NCBI GenBank assembly: GCA_045594545.1
Contig: JAZNYQ010000128.1
Location: forward strand, 1 to 16,131
Direction: 5' to 3'
From: CAKSHC01 sp045594545
GTDB taxonomy: Bacteria > Bacillota > Clostridia > Oscillospirales > UMGS1783
Length of the DNA: 16,131 nt
Positions 7,277-14,490 of the stretch are shown here, piece by piece; position 1 is the first letter of the stretch, and each line of letters starts with the position of its first letter. Position numbers and translations under genes: made by a program. Under the pieces are notes generated by a model. That model was not told the DNA's origin. It ran no database searches and was given only the letters and a program-made list of their open reading frames with translations.

Positions 7277-8413
7277 ATGAAAGTTCTTATGGTTGTGTCT
7301 TGGTATAGCCCGAAAGATGCACCGGTCATGACGGCCGGTGTGTTCCACTATGAGCAATCCATGGCATTGAAGCCGTACTGTGATACGGCCCTGTATTTTC
7401 CCTATGACACTGACCTGTCCGAAGACTTTTCCAAAGCAGAAGAAAAGGGACTTTTGACGTATCGACGCGCCAAGAGGCCCTTTCGTATTCCAAAGGTGAG
7501 TGCTTTCCTGCATCAAATGCGCGTTTTTTCTGACCTTCGGCGGATTTGTCAAGAGTTTCAGCCGGATGTGCTACATGCTCATTGCTCCATTCCGGCCGGA
7601 CAGATTGTAGCTGCGTTTGGGAAACGCTACGGATATCCCGTGGTTATTACCGAGCATTCTCCCATGGAACAAATGCCCATAGATCGACCGTCGGTTTACC
7701 GCAAAATACAATATGCCTACAGTCACAGTGATGCCAACGTGTGTGTGTCGAAGAACTCTATGGATCGTTTGCAGGAAGCATTTCCTGCCTGTAAATTTCA
7801 GGTCATCTACAACGGCATCATCAATCCCAATTCCTTGCCTAAAGACAACAACACCTATGCCATTGCCGGCAAGATCAACTGCTGTATTGTTGCGGCCTTT
7901 TACAGCAAAGACATTAAGGGCTATCAATATCTGATTCCGGCCATGAAGCAGTTGAAGGATGAGGGGGTCCCTGTTGTTCTCCACATTTGCGGTGGGGGCG
8001 ACTGGTTTGCCTACTATGTGGCGTTGGCCAAGGAGTTGGATGTTGAGGATGTATGCATCTTTCACGGAAGTTGCAGCCGCGAAAAGGTCTACTCTATTGT
8101 TTCACAAATGGATTTTAACATTTCGGCCAGTATTTTTGAATGTTCGGGCGTATCGGTGGAAGAGGCCTTGTTGCTTGGCAAACCGATGCTGGTGACTCGC
8201 TCGGGCGGAGCCAATTCATTGGTAACCGATGATGTTGCGATCGTAGTGGATCGGGAAAGCACAACGGCATTGGTAGAGGGAATCAAGGATATGATTACCC
8301 GCCTTCCCTCTTTTGACAATTCCGTCATTCAACAGTATGCTTATGAAAATTTTGAGATCGATCGGGTAAGTCAACAATATTATGACCTGTATCGTTCCGT
8401 TACGGAGAAATGA
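7277..8413 (+). CDS. Family 4 (GT-B fold) glycosyltransferase
   Basis: From the ATG at 7277 the protein has 378 residues, normal for a GT4 enzyme. The N-terminal domain starts with a Rossmann strand MKVLMVVSWY, then a TAGVFHYEQ loop near 19-27 and HAHCSIPAG at 100-108. The C-terminal domain has the retaining-GT E-x7-E motif (Glu288 and Glu296 in FECSGVSVEEALLLGKPM), which binds the nucleotide-sugar donor, followed by TRSGG. The frame is open back to 7241, but the AAGGAG site at 7264-7269 and the family start at MKVL support 7277. It probably adds one sugar of the repeat unit at the inner membrane face. The donor is unknown. Rhamnose is plausible simply because dTDP-rhamnose is made here. Confidence 0.9.
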   Translation: MKVLMVVSWYSPKDAPVMTAGVFHYEQSMALKPYCDTALYFPYDTDLSEDFSKAEEKGLLTYRRAKRPFRIPKVSAFLHQMRVFSDLRRICQEFQPDVLHAHCSIPAGQIVAAFGKRYGYPVVITEHSPMEQMPIDRPSVYRKIQYAYSHSDANVCVSKNSMDRLQEAFPACKFQVIYNGIINPNSLPKDNNTYAIAGKINCCIVAAFYSKDIKGYQYLIPAMKQLKDEGVPVVLHICGGGDWFAYYVALAKELDVEDVCIFHGSCSREKVYSIVSQMDFNISASIFECSGVSVEEALLLGKPMLVTRSGGANSLVTDDVAIVVDRESTTALVEGIKDMITRLPSFDNSVIQQYAYENFEIDRVSQQYYDLYRSVTEK

Positions 8414-8414
8414 C

Positions 8415-9392
8415 ATGACCGAACAAACATTAGTTTCCCTTATCATTCCCTGTTACAATCATGAAAAATTTCTCGATGATTGTTTGCGTAGCATCATCAA
8501 TCAAACCCACAACAACATCGAACTATTGATCTGTGATGACTGCTCTCCGGACCGATCGTATGAAATTCTCGAATCCTATCGAGCGCAGTTGTCGGCTCGT
8601 TTTGCTCGGGTGGAGATCATGCGCAACACGACAAATTGCGGTGTTACCAAGAACATTAACCGTATGCTGGCCATGGCAAAGGGCAAATACATCAAGATTT
8701 TGGCCAGCGATGATGCGATGGCAGCCGATGCCATTGCCTGCATGGCAGACTATCTGGATGCGCATGACGATATAGGCGTTGTGGTATCGAACGGCATCAA
8801 GGTCAGCGAGGATGAACAGTATCCAAACTTTACACCGGTATCCGCTATTTATGAACAAGCCCCTGACTTTGATTTACATGGTTTTTTTGAGCGGGTAGCC
8901 ACCAATAACCCCATTTCAGCGCCGGCGGCCATGGTACGCATGTCGGTATACGAAGAATACGGATATTACGATGAGCAGGTCAAGGTTGAGGATTTTGAAT
9001 TTTGGCTTCGCATACTCAAAGATCAAGCCGTACGGTTTGGATTTTTGGATAAGCAACTCCTGTATTATCGATTAAATGCGAATTCCATGACATCATTGAC
9101 CGGTAATTCCGATTTAGCCGCACGCAGAAAGCGCATCTTATTCTCTGAGCTTGACAGTTTAAAAAAATTTAAGGACTACTTATCCCCTGCTTCATATGCA
9201 AAAATAGTGACAAATCGCCTGATGGCTGACCAATGGCTGGCTGTTGAATACCAATTGACGGATTGGGAGCGTGAATTAAAATATTATTGGAGAAACTTCC
9301 GAGAAAAGAAGGATCTACCATTAAAAAACAAACTCTCTTACGCTGTCTTTTCTTGCCGACAATTCATAAAAAAACGGATTAAACGGAGCTAA
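8415..9392 (+). CDS. Family 2 glycosyltransferase
   Basis: A 325-residue GT-A fold transferase, the third glycosyltransferase of the operon. Visible are the VSLIIPCYNHEKFLDDCL start typical of GT2 (residues 7-24), CDDCSPD at 40-46 for nucleotide binding, and KILASDD with Asp99/Asp100 in the DxD position. A VEDFEFWLRI segment near 190 has the usual ED acceptor-site pair. The basic, aromatic C-terminus (tail KKRIKRS) suggests membrane-surface association, and there are no transmembrane helices. The frame is open back to 8382, but the ATG at 8415 begins directly before the conserved first strand and follows CGGAGAA at 8403-8409. It starts two bases after the GT4 stop. The codon mix becomes AT-richer towards the 3' end, continuing into the flippase gene. 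Donor sugar unknown. Confidence 0.9.
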   Translation: MTEQTLVSLIIPCYNHEKFLDDCLRSIINQTHNNIELLICDDCSPDRSYEILESYRAQLSARFARVEIMRNTTNCGVTKNINRMLAMAKGKYIKILASDDAMAADAIACMADYLDAHDDIGVVVSNGIKVSEDEQYPNFTPVSAIYEQAPDFDLHGFFERVATNNPISAPAAMVRMSVYEEYGYYDEQVKVEDFEFWLRILKDQAVRFGFLDKQLLYYRLNANSMTSLTGNSDLAARRKRILFSELDSLKKFKDYLSPASYAKIVTNRLMADQWLAVEYQLTDWERELKYYWRNFREKKDLPLKNKLSYAVFSCRQFIKKRIKRS

Positions 9393-9398
9393 CAGTTC

Positions 9399-10919
9399 AT
9401 GACGCACAGTAAAAAAATTGCGCGAAACACCATATTTGCCTTTATCAATAAAATATTGGTATTGGTCTTGGCGTTTGTTTTGCGCAAGGTATTTATTTTA
9501 TTTCTTTCCGAAGAGTTACTGGGACTCAATTCTCTTTTTGCGGATCTTTTAGGCCTTTTGAATCTGGCTGACATGGGCCTTGGGGTTGCTGTACAATTTA
9601 ATTTGTATAAACCGATTGCCGAAAAAGACCAACAGAAAATTGGTCGTATCTTAAATGCAACCAAACGCATTTATAATATAATCGGCATTTCAATGATTGT
9701 TGTCGGACTGATTCTTAGTTTCTTTATTCAGTTTTTAATTAAGGACAATCCTTACGAATTAAACTTCCTGCGAACCGTTTTCGTATTGAATGTACTCAGC
9801 AGCGCATCCAGTTATTTCTTTGTGCATAACCGCATTTTCTTACAGGCGAGCGAAGATCTTTATGTTATGGACAAGGTAGACATGGCGGTCAATTTGGTGT
9901 GCAGTATCCTTCGCATTGGCATGCTGATGCTGTTCCGCAACTACTACCTATATGTCATTTTAACGATTTTACAGACGGTTACATCAAACCTGATTGTTAG
10001 TATTTCCTGTAGACGAAAGCATCCCTATTTACAAAAAATCAAGGGATACACAAAGGAAGAAACCGGTTCTTTATTAGCGAATATCAAACAGCTTATCCCT
10101 AATAAAATCAGCGCATTTATCTTTTCAAATACCGATAACACCATTATTTCGGCAACATTAGGTCTGGCCAGTGTTACCTATTTTACCAATTATAACAGCA
10201 TATCGTTGCAGTTATTCTCGTTAGCGGCCATGCTTGCCGGTATTATTCGTGCTTCCTTTGGCAATGTGCTCCAAGAAGAACATGATCCGCAACAACACAT
10301 GAAATTTCTCAAAAGTTATCAATTGATGCAATTTTTCTACTCTTGTTTTTGCGGTGTCACATTTTTCTGTCTGGCGGATGAGTTTATATCGCTTTGGTAC
10401 GGAGAGCGATTTGTAGCGCCCCTTGCTTTTGTTATTATTTTGACATTAGACTTTTATTTGCACAGCATGTATCAGCCCTTGTCGATGATGCTGGAAGTTT
10501 TGGGGGAATTTCGCGAATTAAAAAGGCAAGAAATTTTTGCTATGATTCTTAATATAACCGTTTCCATCGCCTTGGTCTTCCCTCTTGGTATTATTGGTCC
10601 CATTTTGGGTACTTTTGCCGTAGATCTTTGCACAACGATATTCCGTATTCATACGATCCTTTACAAACACTACCGCCCTTTCATGAAGGAATACATCAAG
10701 AAATATATCACATATACCGGTTTATTTGCTGTTGAATATATTGGACTATATCTTCTGTGCAGCCTATTGCCATTACCTGCATCAATCGTATCCCTTCTCG
10801 TTAAATGTTTGATCTGCTTGGTAGGTACTGTTGTATTAAATCTTCTGATCTTCCGTAAAAGCGAAGAATTTTCTTATCTTAAAGATCGACTTTTACGCCT
10901 TATTAGGAAAGAGAGTTGA
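9399..10919 (+). CDS. wzx: Wzx-type polysaccharide flippase (MATE/MOP exporter superfamily)
   Basis: A 506-residue protein of the usual flippase length, with roughly 12-14 hydrophobic segments spread over the whole chain. The N-terminus (IARNTIFAFINKILVLVLAF, residues 7-26) and the segments that follow, including the LLGLNSLFADLLGLLNLADMG loop near 42-62, are characteristic of polysaccharide biosynthesis/export proteins of the Wzx group. These move undecaprenyl-pyrophosphate-linked repeat units across the membrane. Together with the probable polymerase at the left edge, this marks the locus as Wzx/Wzy-dependent rather than ABC-transporter-dependent. A GGAG site lies 10 bases before the ATG. 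The gene is visibly AT-rich compared with the rhamnose genes (one 60-base line near 9421 has 21 G+C, one near 661 has 31). The stop codon overlaps a possible TTG start of the next gene. Confidence 0.9.
   Translation: MTHSKKIARNTIFAFINKILVLVLAFVLRKVFILFLSEELLGLNSLFADLLGLLNLADMGLGVAVQFNLYKPIAEKDQQKIGRILNATKRIYNIIGISMIVVGLILSFFIQFLIKDNPYELNFLRTVFVLNVLSSASSYFFVHNRIFLQASEDLYVMDKVDMAVNLVCSILRIGMLMLFRNYYLYVILTILQTVTSNLIVSISCRRKHPYLQKIKGYTKEETGSLLANIKQLIPNKISAFIFSNTDNTIISATLGLASVTYFTNYNSISLQLFSLAAMLAGIIRASFGNVLQEEHDPQQHMKFLKSYQLMQFFYSCFCGVTFFCLADEFISLWYGERFVAPLAFVIILTLDFYLHSMYQPLSMMLEVLGEFRELKRQEIFAMILNITVSIALVFPLGIIGPILGTFAVDLCTTIFRIHTILYKHYRPFMKEYIKKYITYTGLFAVEYIGLYLLCSLLPLPASIVSLLVKCLICLVGTVVLNLLIFRKSEEFSYLKDRLLRLIRKES
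10905..10913 (+). promoter_or_regulatory. Ribosome binding site for the glycerophosphotransferase-like gene
   Basis: AGGAAAGAG within the last codons of the flippase gene. It is spaced for the ATG at 10925 and too close to the TTG at 10916. Confidence 0.55.
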
Positions 10920-10924
10920 AAACC

Positions 10925-12121
10925 ATGATCATCCACAATATGAAGGCGGCTGTCAAGCTGCTAATGAATCGCATATCTAAACGCCAATCCGGCCCGATTC
11001 GTGTAGTTTTTCTGTGTCAATATATTCCGGCTTGGAACAAGGTGGCACCTCTGTACCATCGGATGTTATCGGATGATCGATTTGAACCGATATTATTGTG
11101 TGTTCCTTCCGATATCACCCAGGTTGAGGAAAACGACACCCTTGACTATTATCAGCAACAAGGTTATACTGCTATTGATGCGCGAACAAATCATGGATGG
11201 TTGGACATGCGTTCTTTATCTCCTGACTATGTATTTTACTTGAGGCCCTACGATCATGTCATGCCAGCCGAATATGCCAGCGGAACTGTCTGCCGATTTG
11301 CTAAAATCTGTGTTATCATGTACGGCATGACCATGACAAAGCAAATCGCCGAGATTTCGATTGAGCCTATCTTCTTTCGGCATGTTTACCTTTACTTTGC
11401 TGAAAATGAATACATGAAAACACTAAACCATAAACATTTTCCCATTACCCATGCGCTGCGACTACGAAAGACGGTTCATCACGGGAGTCCTGCCATTGCC
11501 CAAATTTTACGGGAAAAAGACACTCCCACTACGATATGGGATTTTTCCGATGCCCCTTTTCGCGTTATGTGGACTCCGCGTTGGACAACCGATCCCCATT
11601 TAGGCGGAACCAACTTTTTTCTCTATAAGGATTGGATTCTAAATGATGCCGCGCAGCATCCGGATACCGCCTGGCTTCTCCGCCCCCACCCGCTGGCTTT
11701 CGAGAATTTTGTCAAGGCTGGTGATATGACACAAAGCCAAGTGGACGAATATCGTTCTCGCATTGATGCTCTACCTAATGTAATGTTAGACAATACAAAA
11801 GAATATACGGCATCTATGTGGCATTCTCATGCACTCATCAGTGATATTTCAGGCATTCTTCCGGAATACTTCATCATGAATAAACCGTTGATTTTTTGTC
11901 GCTCCAATATGATTTTAGAGCCTACAGATTTTACTGCAAAACTGCTAGAGGGGTGCTATTGCGTGGATACGCCCGAGCAATTGCAGGAGTGCCTAAATCA
12001 ACTGCGTAGCGGTCATGATCCGCTTAAGCAAAAAAGAACCGAGATTATTGATCAACTTTTCGGTATAACACTTCATACCTCGGTTACGCATATACTAAAT
12101 GAACTTATCAATGATATATAA
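10925..12121 (+). CDS. CDP-glycerol glycerophosphotransferase-family protein (TagB/TagF-like, Glyphos_transf)
   Basis: Members of this family transfer a glycerol-phosphate-type group from a CDP-linked donor onto a glycan or growing teichoic acid at the inner membrane face. The 398-residue protein has the family's C-terminal pattern: MWTPRWTTDPHLGG near 213-226, a RPHP box at about 252-255, and HALISDISGILPEYFIMNKP near 295-314, matching the acceptor/donor-binding region of TagB and TagF. The N-terminal third starts with a basic amphipathic stretch that could bind membrane. The ATG at 10925 fits AGGAAAGAG at 10905-10913. A TTG at 10916 overlapping the flippase stop is possible but less likely. 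A LicC-like nucleotidyltransferase four genes downstream could supply a CDP-linked donor that need not be glycerol. Substrate not assigned. Confidence 0.8.
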   Translation: MIIHNMKAAVKLLMNRISKRQSGPIRVVFLCQYIPAWNKVAPLYHRMLSDDRFEPILLCVPSDITQVEENDTLDYYQQQGYTAIDARTNHGWLDMRSLSPDYVFYLRPYDHVMPAEYASGTVCRFAKICVIMYGMTMTKQIAEISIEPIFFRHVYLYFAENEYMKTLNHKHFPITHALRLRKTVHHGSPAIAQILREKDTPTTIWDFSDAPFRVMWTPRWTTDPHLGGTNFFLYKDWILNDAAQHPDTAWLLRPHPLAFENFVKAGDMTQSQVDEYRSRIDALPNVMLDNTKEYTASMWHSHALISDISGILPEYFIMNKPLIFCRSNMILEPTDFTAKLLEGCYCVDTPEQLQECLNQLRSGHDPLKQKRTEIIDQLFGITLHTSVTHILNELINDI

Positions 12122-12137
12122 ACGAAAGGAACCCATC

Positions 12138-13199
12138 ATGAAATATTATGTAGATGAAAACATAAAAGACACATTGCGTATCTTTCCGGAACAGGGACGA
12201 TATGGCTATCATCGTTATGATCTGAATGAAAATCCCGAGGGTCTGCCTAAGGCCTTTGTTGATGATGTCTTAAAAGAGATTACCCCTGAGTTTTTATCCA
12301 TTTATCCTGAACCCGATCGTTTCCTTAATAAATATGCCAAATTTATCGGCGCATCATACGAAAATGTTCTTACGACCAATGGTTCAGATATGGCCATACG
12401 GTACTTACTGGAAACCTTTGGCGAGAAAAACAAAGAGGTGGTAACGGTTTCCCCCTCTTTTGAAATGTATCGTGTAAACTGTTCACTCCTCGGGCTTAAG
12501 CATGTACCTGTCTGTTATCGCGAAGATTTGACGATCGATATTAATGACATTCTAAATGCCATCAGCAATGATACCCGTATTGTCGTATTGATTAACCCCA
12601 ATAACCCCATGGGCAATGTTTATACCGAAGAAGAATTAGAACAAGTGATAGCGCGTGCGCATCAGGTTAATGCCATCGTTATTGTAGATGAAGCCTATCA
12701 TTATTTTTACAATAAAACATTTCTTAAATATGCTTTAGAAGGCGATAATGTCATTATCCTCCGCACCTTTTCCAAACTCATGTCTATGGCAGCCTGTCGG
12801 TTGGGTATCGTTATTAGTAACCCCGAACTGATCCATTATGTAAAAAATATCCGCATGACGTTTGAGGTTAACTCCTTTGCTCTTCTGTTTGCCGAGCGGC
12901 TGATTGACAATCCGCATATTATTGATTCCTTGATTCGCTCCGAAAAAGAGGGCAAAGAATATACTTTAGATACGCTTCGAAATCACGATTACTGGTGTAA
13001 AGACTGTACCGGAAACTTCATTTTTGTTCAGCCCAGAAAAGATCCTTTTGAAGTCGCACAAAGGCTTAAAGATGAGAAAAATATTCTTATCCATACTTTT
13101 GGGAATGATCTACTCAAGAAATATCTGCGTATTTCCATAGGCTCTAAAGCCGCTATGCAAATTTTCCTGGATGCATTTCTTGCTATTGATAATGATTAA
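12138..13199 (+). CDS. HisC/CobD-like fold-type I PLP-dependent aminotransferase or amino-acid-phosphate decarboxylase
   Basis: A 353-residue class I/II aminotransferase most like histidinol-phosphate aminotransferase. Motifs in order are LNENPEG at 29-35, TNGSDMAIRYL at 80-90, the NPNNPMG box with Asn156, VDEAYHYF with Asp184 and Tyr187, RTFSK with the Schiff-base Lys213, the phosphate-binding Arg221, and LRISIG with the carboxylate/phosphate-binding Arg331. No other histidine gene is present, so a biosynthetic HisC role is unlikely. The same subfamily includes CobD (threonine-phosphate decarboxylase) and, as I recall, capsule enzymes of Campylobacter that make serinol phosphate or ethanolamine phosphate. 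A similar role making a phosphorylated amino alcohol for the neighbouring nucleotidyltransferase is an inference. The AAAGGA at 12125-12130 selects the ATG at 12138 over one at 12099. Confidence 0.82.
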   Translation: MKYYVDENIKDTLRIFPEQGRYGYHRYDLNENPEGLPKAFVDDVLKEITPEFLSIYPEPDRFLNKYAKFIGASYENVLTTNGSDMAIRYLLETFGEKNKEVVTVSPSFEMYRVNCSLLGLKHVPVCYREDLTIDINDILNAISNDTRIVVLINPNNPMGNVYTEEELEQVIARAHQVNAIVIVDEAYHYFYNKTFLKYALEGDNVIILRTFSKLMSMAACRLGIVISNPELIHYVKNIRMTFEVNSFALLFAERLIDNPHIIDSLIRSEKEGKEYTLDTLRNHDYWCKDCTGNFIFVQPRKDPFEVAQRLKDEKNILIHTFGNDLLKKYLRISIGSKAAMQIFLDAFLAIDND

Positions 13200-13213
13200 A
13201 AGGCGGTGACGAT

Positions 13214-13765
13214 ATGACCCAAAATCTGCGAAAAGAGTTATTGGATCACCTACTCTCTCTAAATTCTCAAGCCGAGGGGGTTTTGTTTGACCCGAAGGAA
13301 TTGATTTTTGAGGAAAATATCCATATGAACTGCTTTTACTGCGGTCGTTATGGAAAGAACTGGCGGTGCCCGCCACATCTTCCGGACATTGATTACAAGA
13401 AGATGGTGAGGGAATTTGATTGCGGCATGTTTGTTACGGTTCGTTACGATGTTACGGATAAACAACAGTTGCCCCATATTCGCACCGAATCCAGCGTTGT
13501 TCTTCACAAACTGTTGCTGGCTATGGAATCTTGGCTATATCAGCAAAATAGCCCTACGGCTCTATCCTTTATCGGAGGCTCTTGCAAACTGTGCAAGGGT
13601 GGCTGCGGAAAAGATAGTTGTAACAACCCCTATATGTCCAGAAGTCCGGTGGAAGCAACCGGAGTCAATATTATTAAAAGTGCAAAAAAATACGGAATCG
13701 ATGTTACCTTCCCCACCAACAAGCAATTGATGCGGATTGGCATGATTCTATGGCAGGAGGATTAA
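13214..13765 (+). CDS. DUF2284 cysteine-rich putative metal-binding protein
   Basis: A 183-residue soluble protein with eight cysteines, seven of them in two clusters. The first is C40-x2-C43-x8-C52, in a segment reading NCFYCGRYGKNWRCPPHLP. The second is C124-x2-C127-x3-C131-x4-C136, in GGSCKLCKGGCG and following, then SRSPVEATGVN. This layout matches DUF2284, a family annotated as predicted metal-binding with no established function. The cysteine pattern could hold an iron-sulphur cluster or zinc. The ATG at 13214 follows AGGCGGTGA. It lies between a PLP enzyme and a nucleotidyltransferase with almost no spacing, so it is very likely part of the same pathway, perhaps as an electron carrier, sensor or assembly protein. 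That role is speculative. Such a protein is unusual in a polysaccharide operon. Confidence 0.8.
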   Translation: MTQNLRKELLDHLLSLNSQAEGVLFDPKELIFEENIHMNCFYCGRYGKNWRCPPHLPDIDYKKMVREFDCGMFVTVRYDVTDKQQLPHIRTESSVVLHKLLLAMESWLYQQNSPTALSFIGGSCKLCKGGCGKDSCNNPYMSRSPVEATGVNIIKSAKKYGIDVTFPTNKQLMRIGMILWQED

Positions 13766-13769
13766 TCAA

Positions 13770-14486
13770 ATGAAGTATATTTTTATGGTCGCAGGAAAAG
13801 GATCTCGTCTACACCCGCTCACGCTCAATCATCCTAAATCTATGTTTAAGTTAGACCCCAAAACGACACTAATTCAGCGCATGGTGGCTCTGATTAAAAA
13901 ACATGATCCACAAGCCGATATCGTTGTAGTAACCGGACACATGCACACCAGCATTGAAAATGCATTAGATGGTGTTACCTTTATCAATAACCCCTTCTAT
14001 GAAGTCACCAACTCCATTGCATCCCTTTGGTTTGCCAAGGAGCATCTGGATGCAGATAATATCGTACTGATTGATGGCGACATCGTCATGTCTGAACAAT
14101 TGATGAAAGATGTTGTTTGTGCACCGGTTGATAAACCTATGGTATTGCTTGACAGTTCGATTAAGACCGATGGCGACTACAATGTTCAGGTTTCCGGCGA
14201 TCACGTTTTGGTCATGAGCAAGGATCTGGATGCCTACTATGGCGAATATGCCGGCTTAACCAAGCTGGATCGCAAAAGCGCCTTGCTTATGCGCGAAGAA
14301 ATGGAGCAGATGATTGATGCCGGACACTACGATCAGTGGTATGAAAATGCACTGGTTCAATTGATATTCAAAACCGACTTCAAACTCTATTACAAGGATA
14401 TCTGCGACTACGAGTGGACGGAAGTTGACTGTGTCAGTGACTTGATTTGTGCAAAAAATATTCACTTAAAGGAATTGCAAGGATAA
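13770..14486 (+). CDS. LicC-like nucleotidyltransferase (CTP:phosphocholine cytidylyltransferase type)
   Basis: A 238-residue single-domain NTP-transferase fold enzyme. It begins with the nucleotide-binding loop AGKGSRLHPLT (residues 8-18), then HPKSMFKL with Lys23. The metal-binding IDGDIVM places Asp102/Asp104, and WTEVDCVSDL near 216-225 provides the second acidic site. The NNPFYEVTNSIASLWFAKE stretch (about 73-91) is the hallmark that separates the LicC/phosphonate-activating group from RmlA-type sugar nucleotidyltransferases. LicC makes CDP-choline from phosphocholine, and relatives activate other phospho- or phosphono-alcohols. No choline kinase, choline transporter or LicD is visible here, so choline is not the obvious substrate. 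A product of the HisC-like enzyme two genes upstream is an attractive candidate. GGCAGGAGG at 13751-13759 precedes the ATG. Confidence 0.82.
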   Translation: MKYIFMVAGKGSRLHPLTLNHPKSMFKLDPKTTLIQRMVALIKKHDPQADIVVVTGHMHTSIENALDGVTFINNPFYEVTNSIASLWFAKEHLDADNIVLIDGDIVMSEQLMKDVVCAPVDKPMVLLDSSIKTDGDYNVQVSGDHVLVMSKDLDAYYGEYAGLTKLDRKSALLMREEMEQMIDAGHYDQWYENALVQLIFKTDFKLYYKDICDYEWTEVDCVSDLICAKNIHLKELQG

Positions 14487-14490
14487 CATG

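Noticed and set aside
7571..8065. Minus-strand open frame inside the GT4 gene
   Set aside because: Antisense to a well-supported glycosyltransferase. The translation looks like random complement.
10916..10924. TTG start codon for the glycerophosphotransferase-like gene
   Set aside because: It would overlap the flippase stop as TTGA, but the purine-rich site at 10905-10913 is better spaced for the ATG at 10925.
13770..14486. Second RmlA-type sugar nucleotidyltransferase
   Set aside because: It lacks the PIYDKPM-like segment and carries the FYEVTNSIASL stretch typical of the LicC group, so a sugar-phosphate substrate is less likely.
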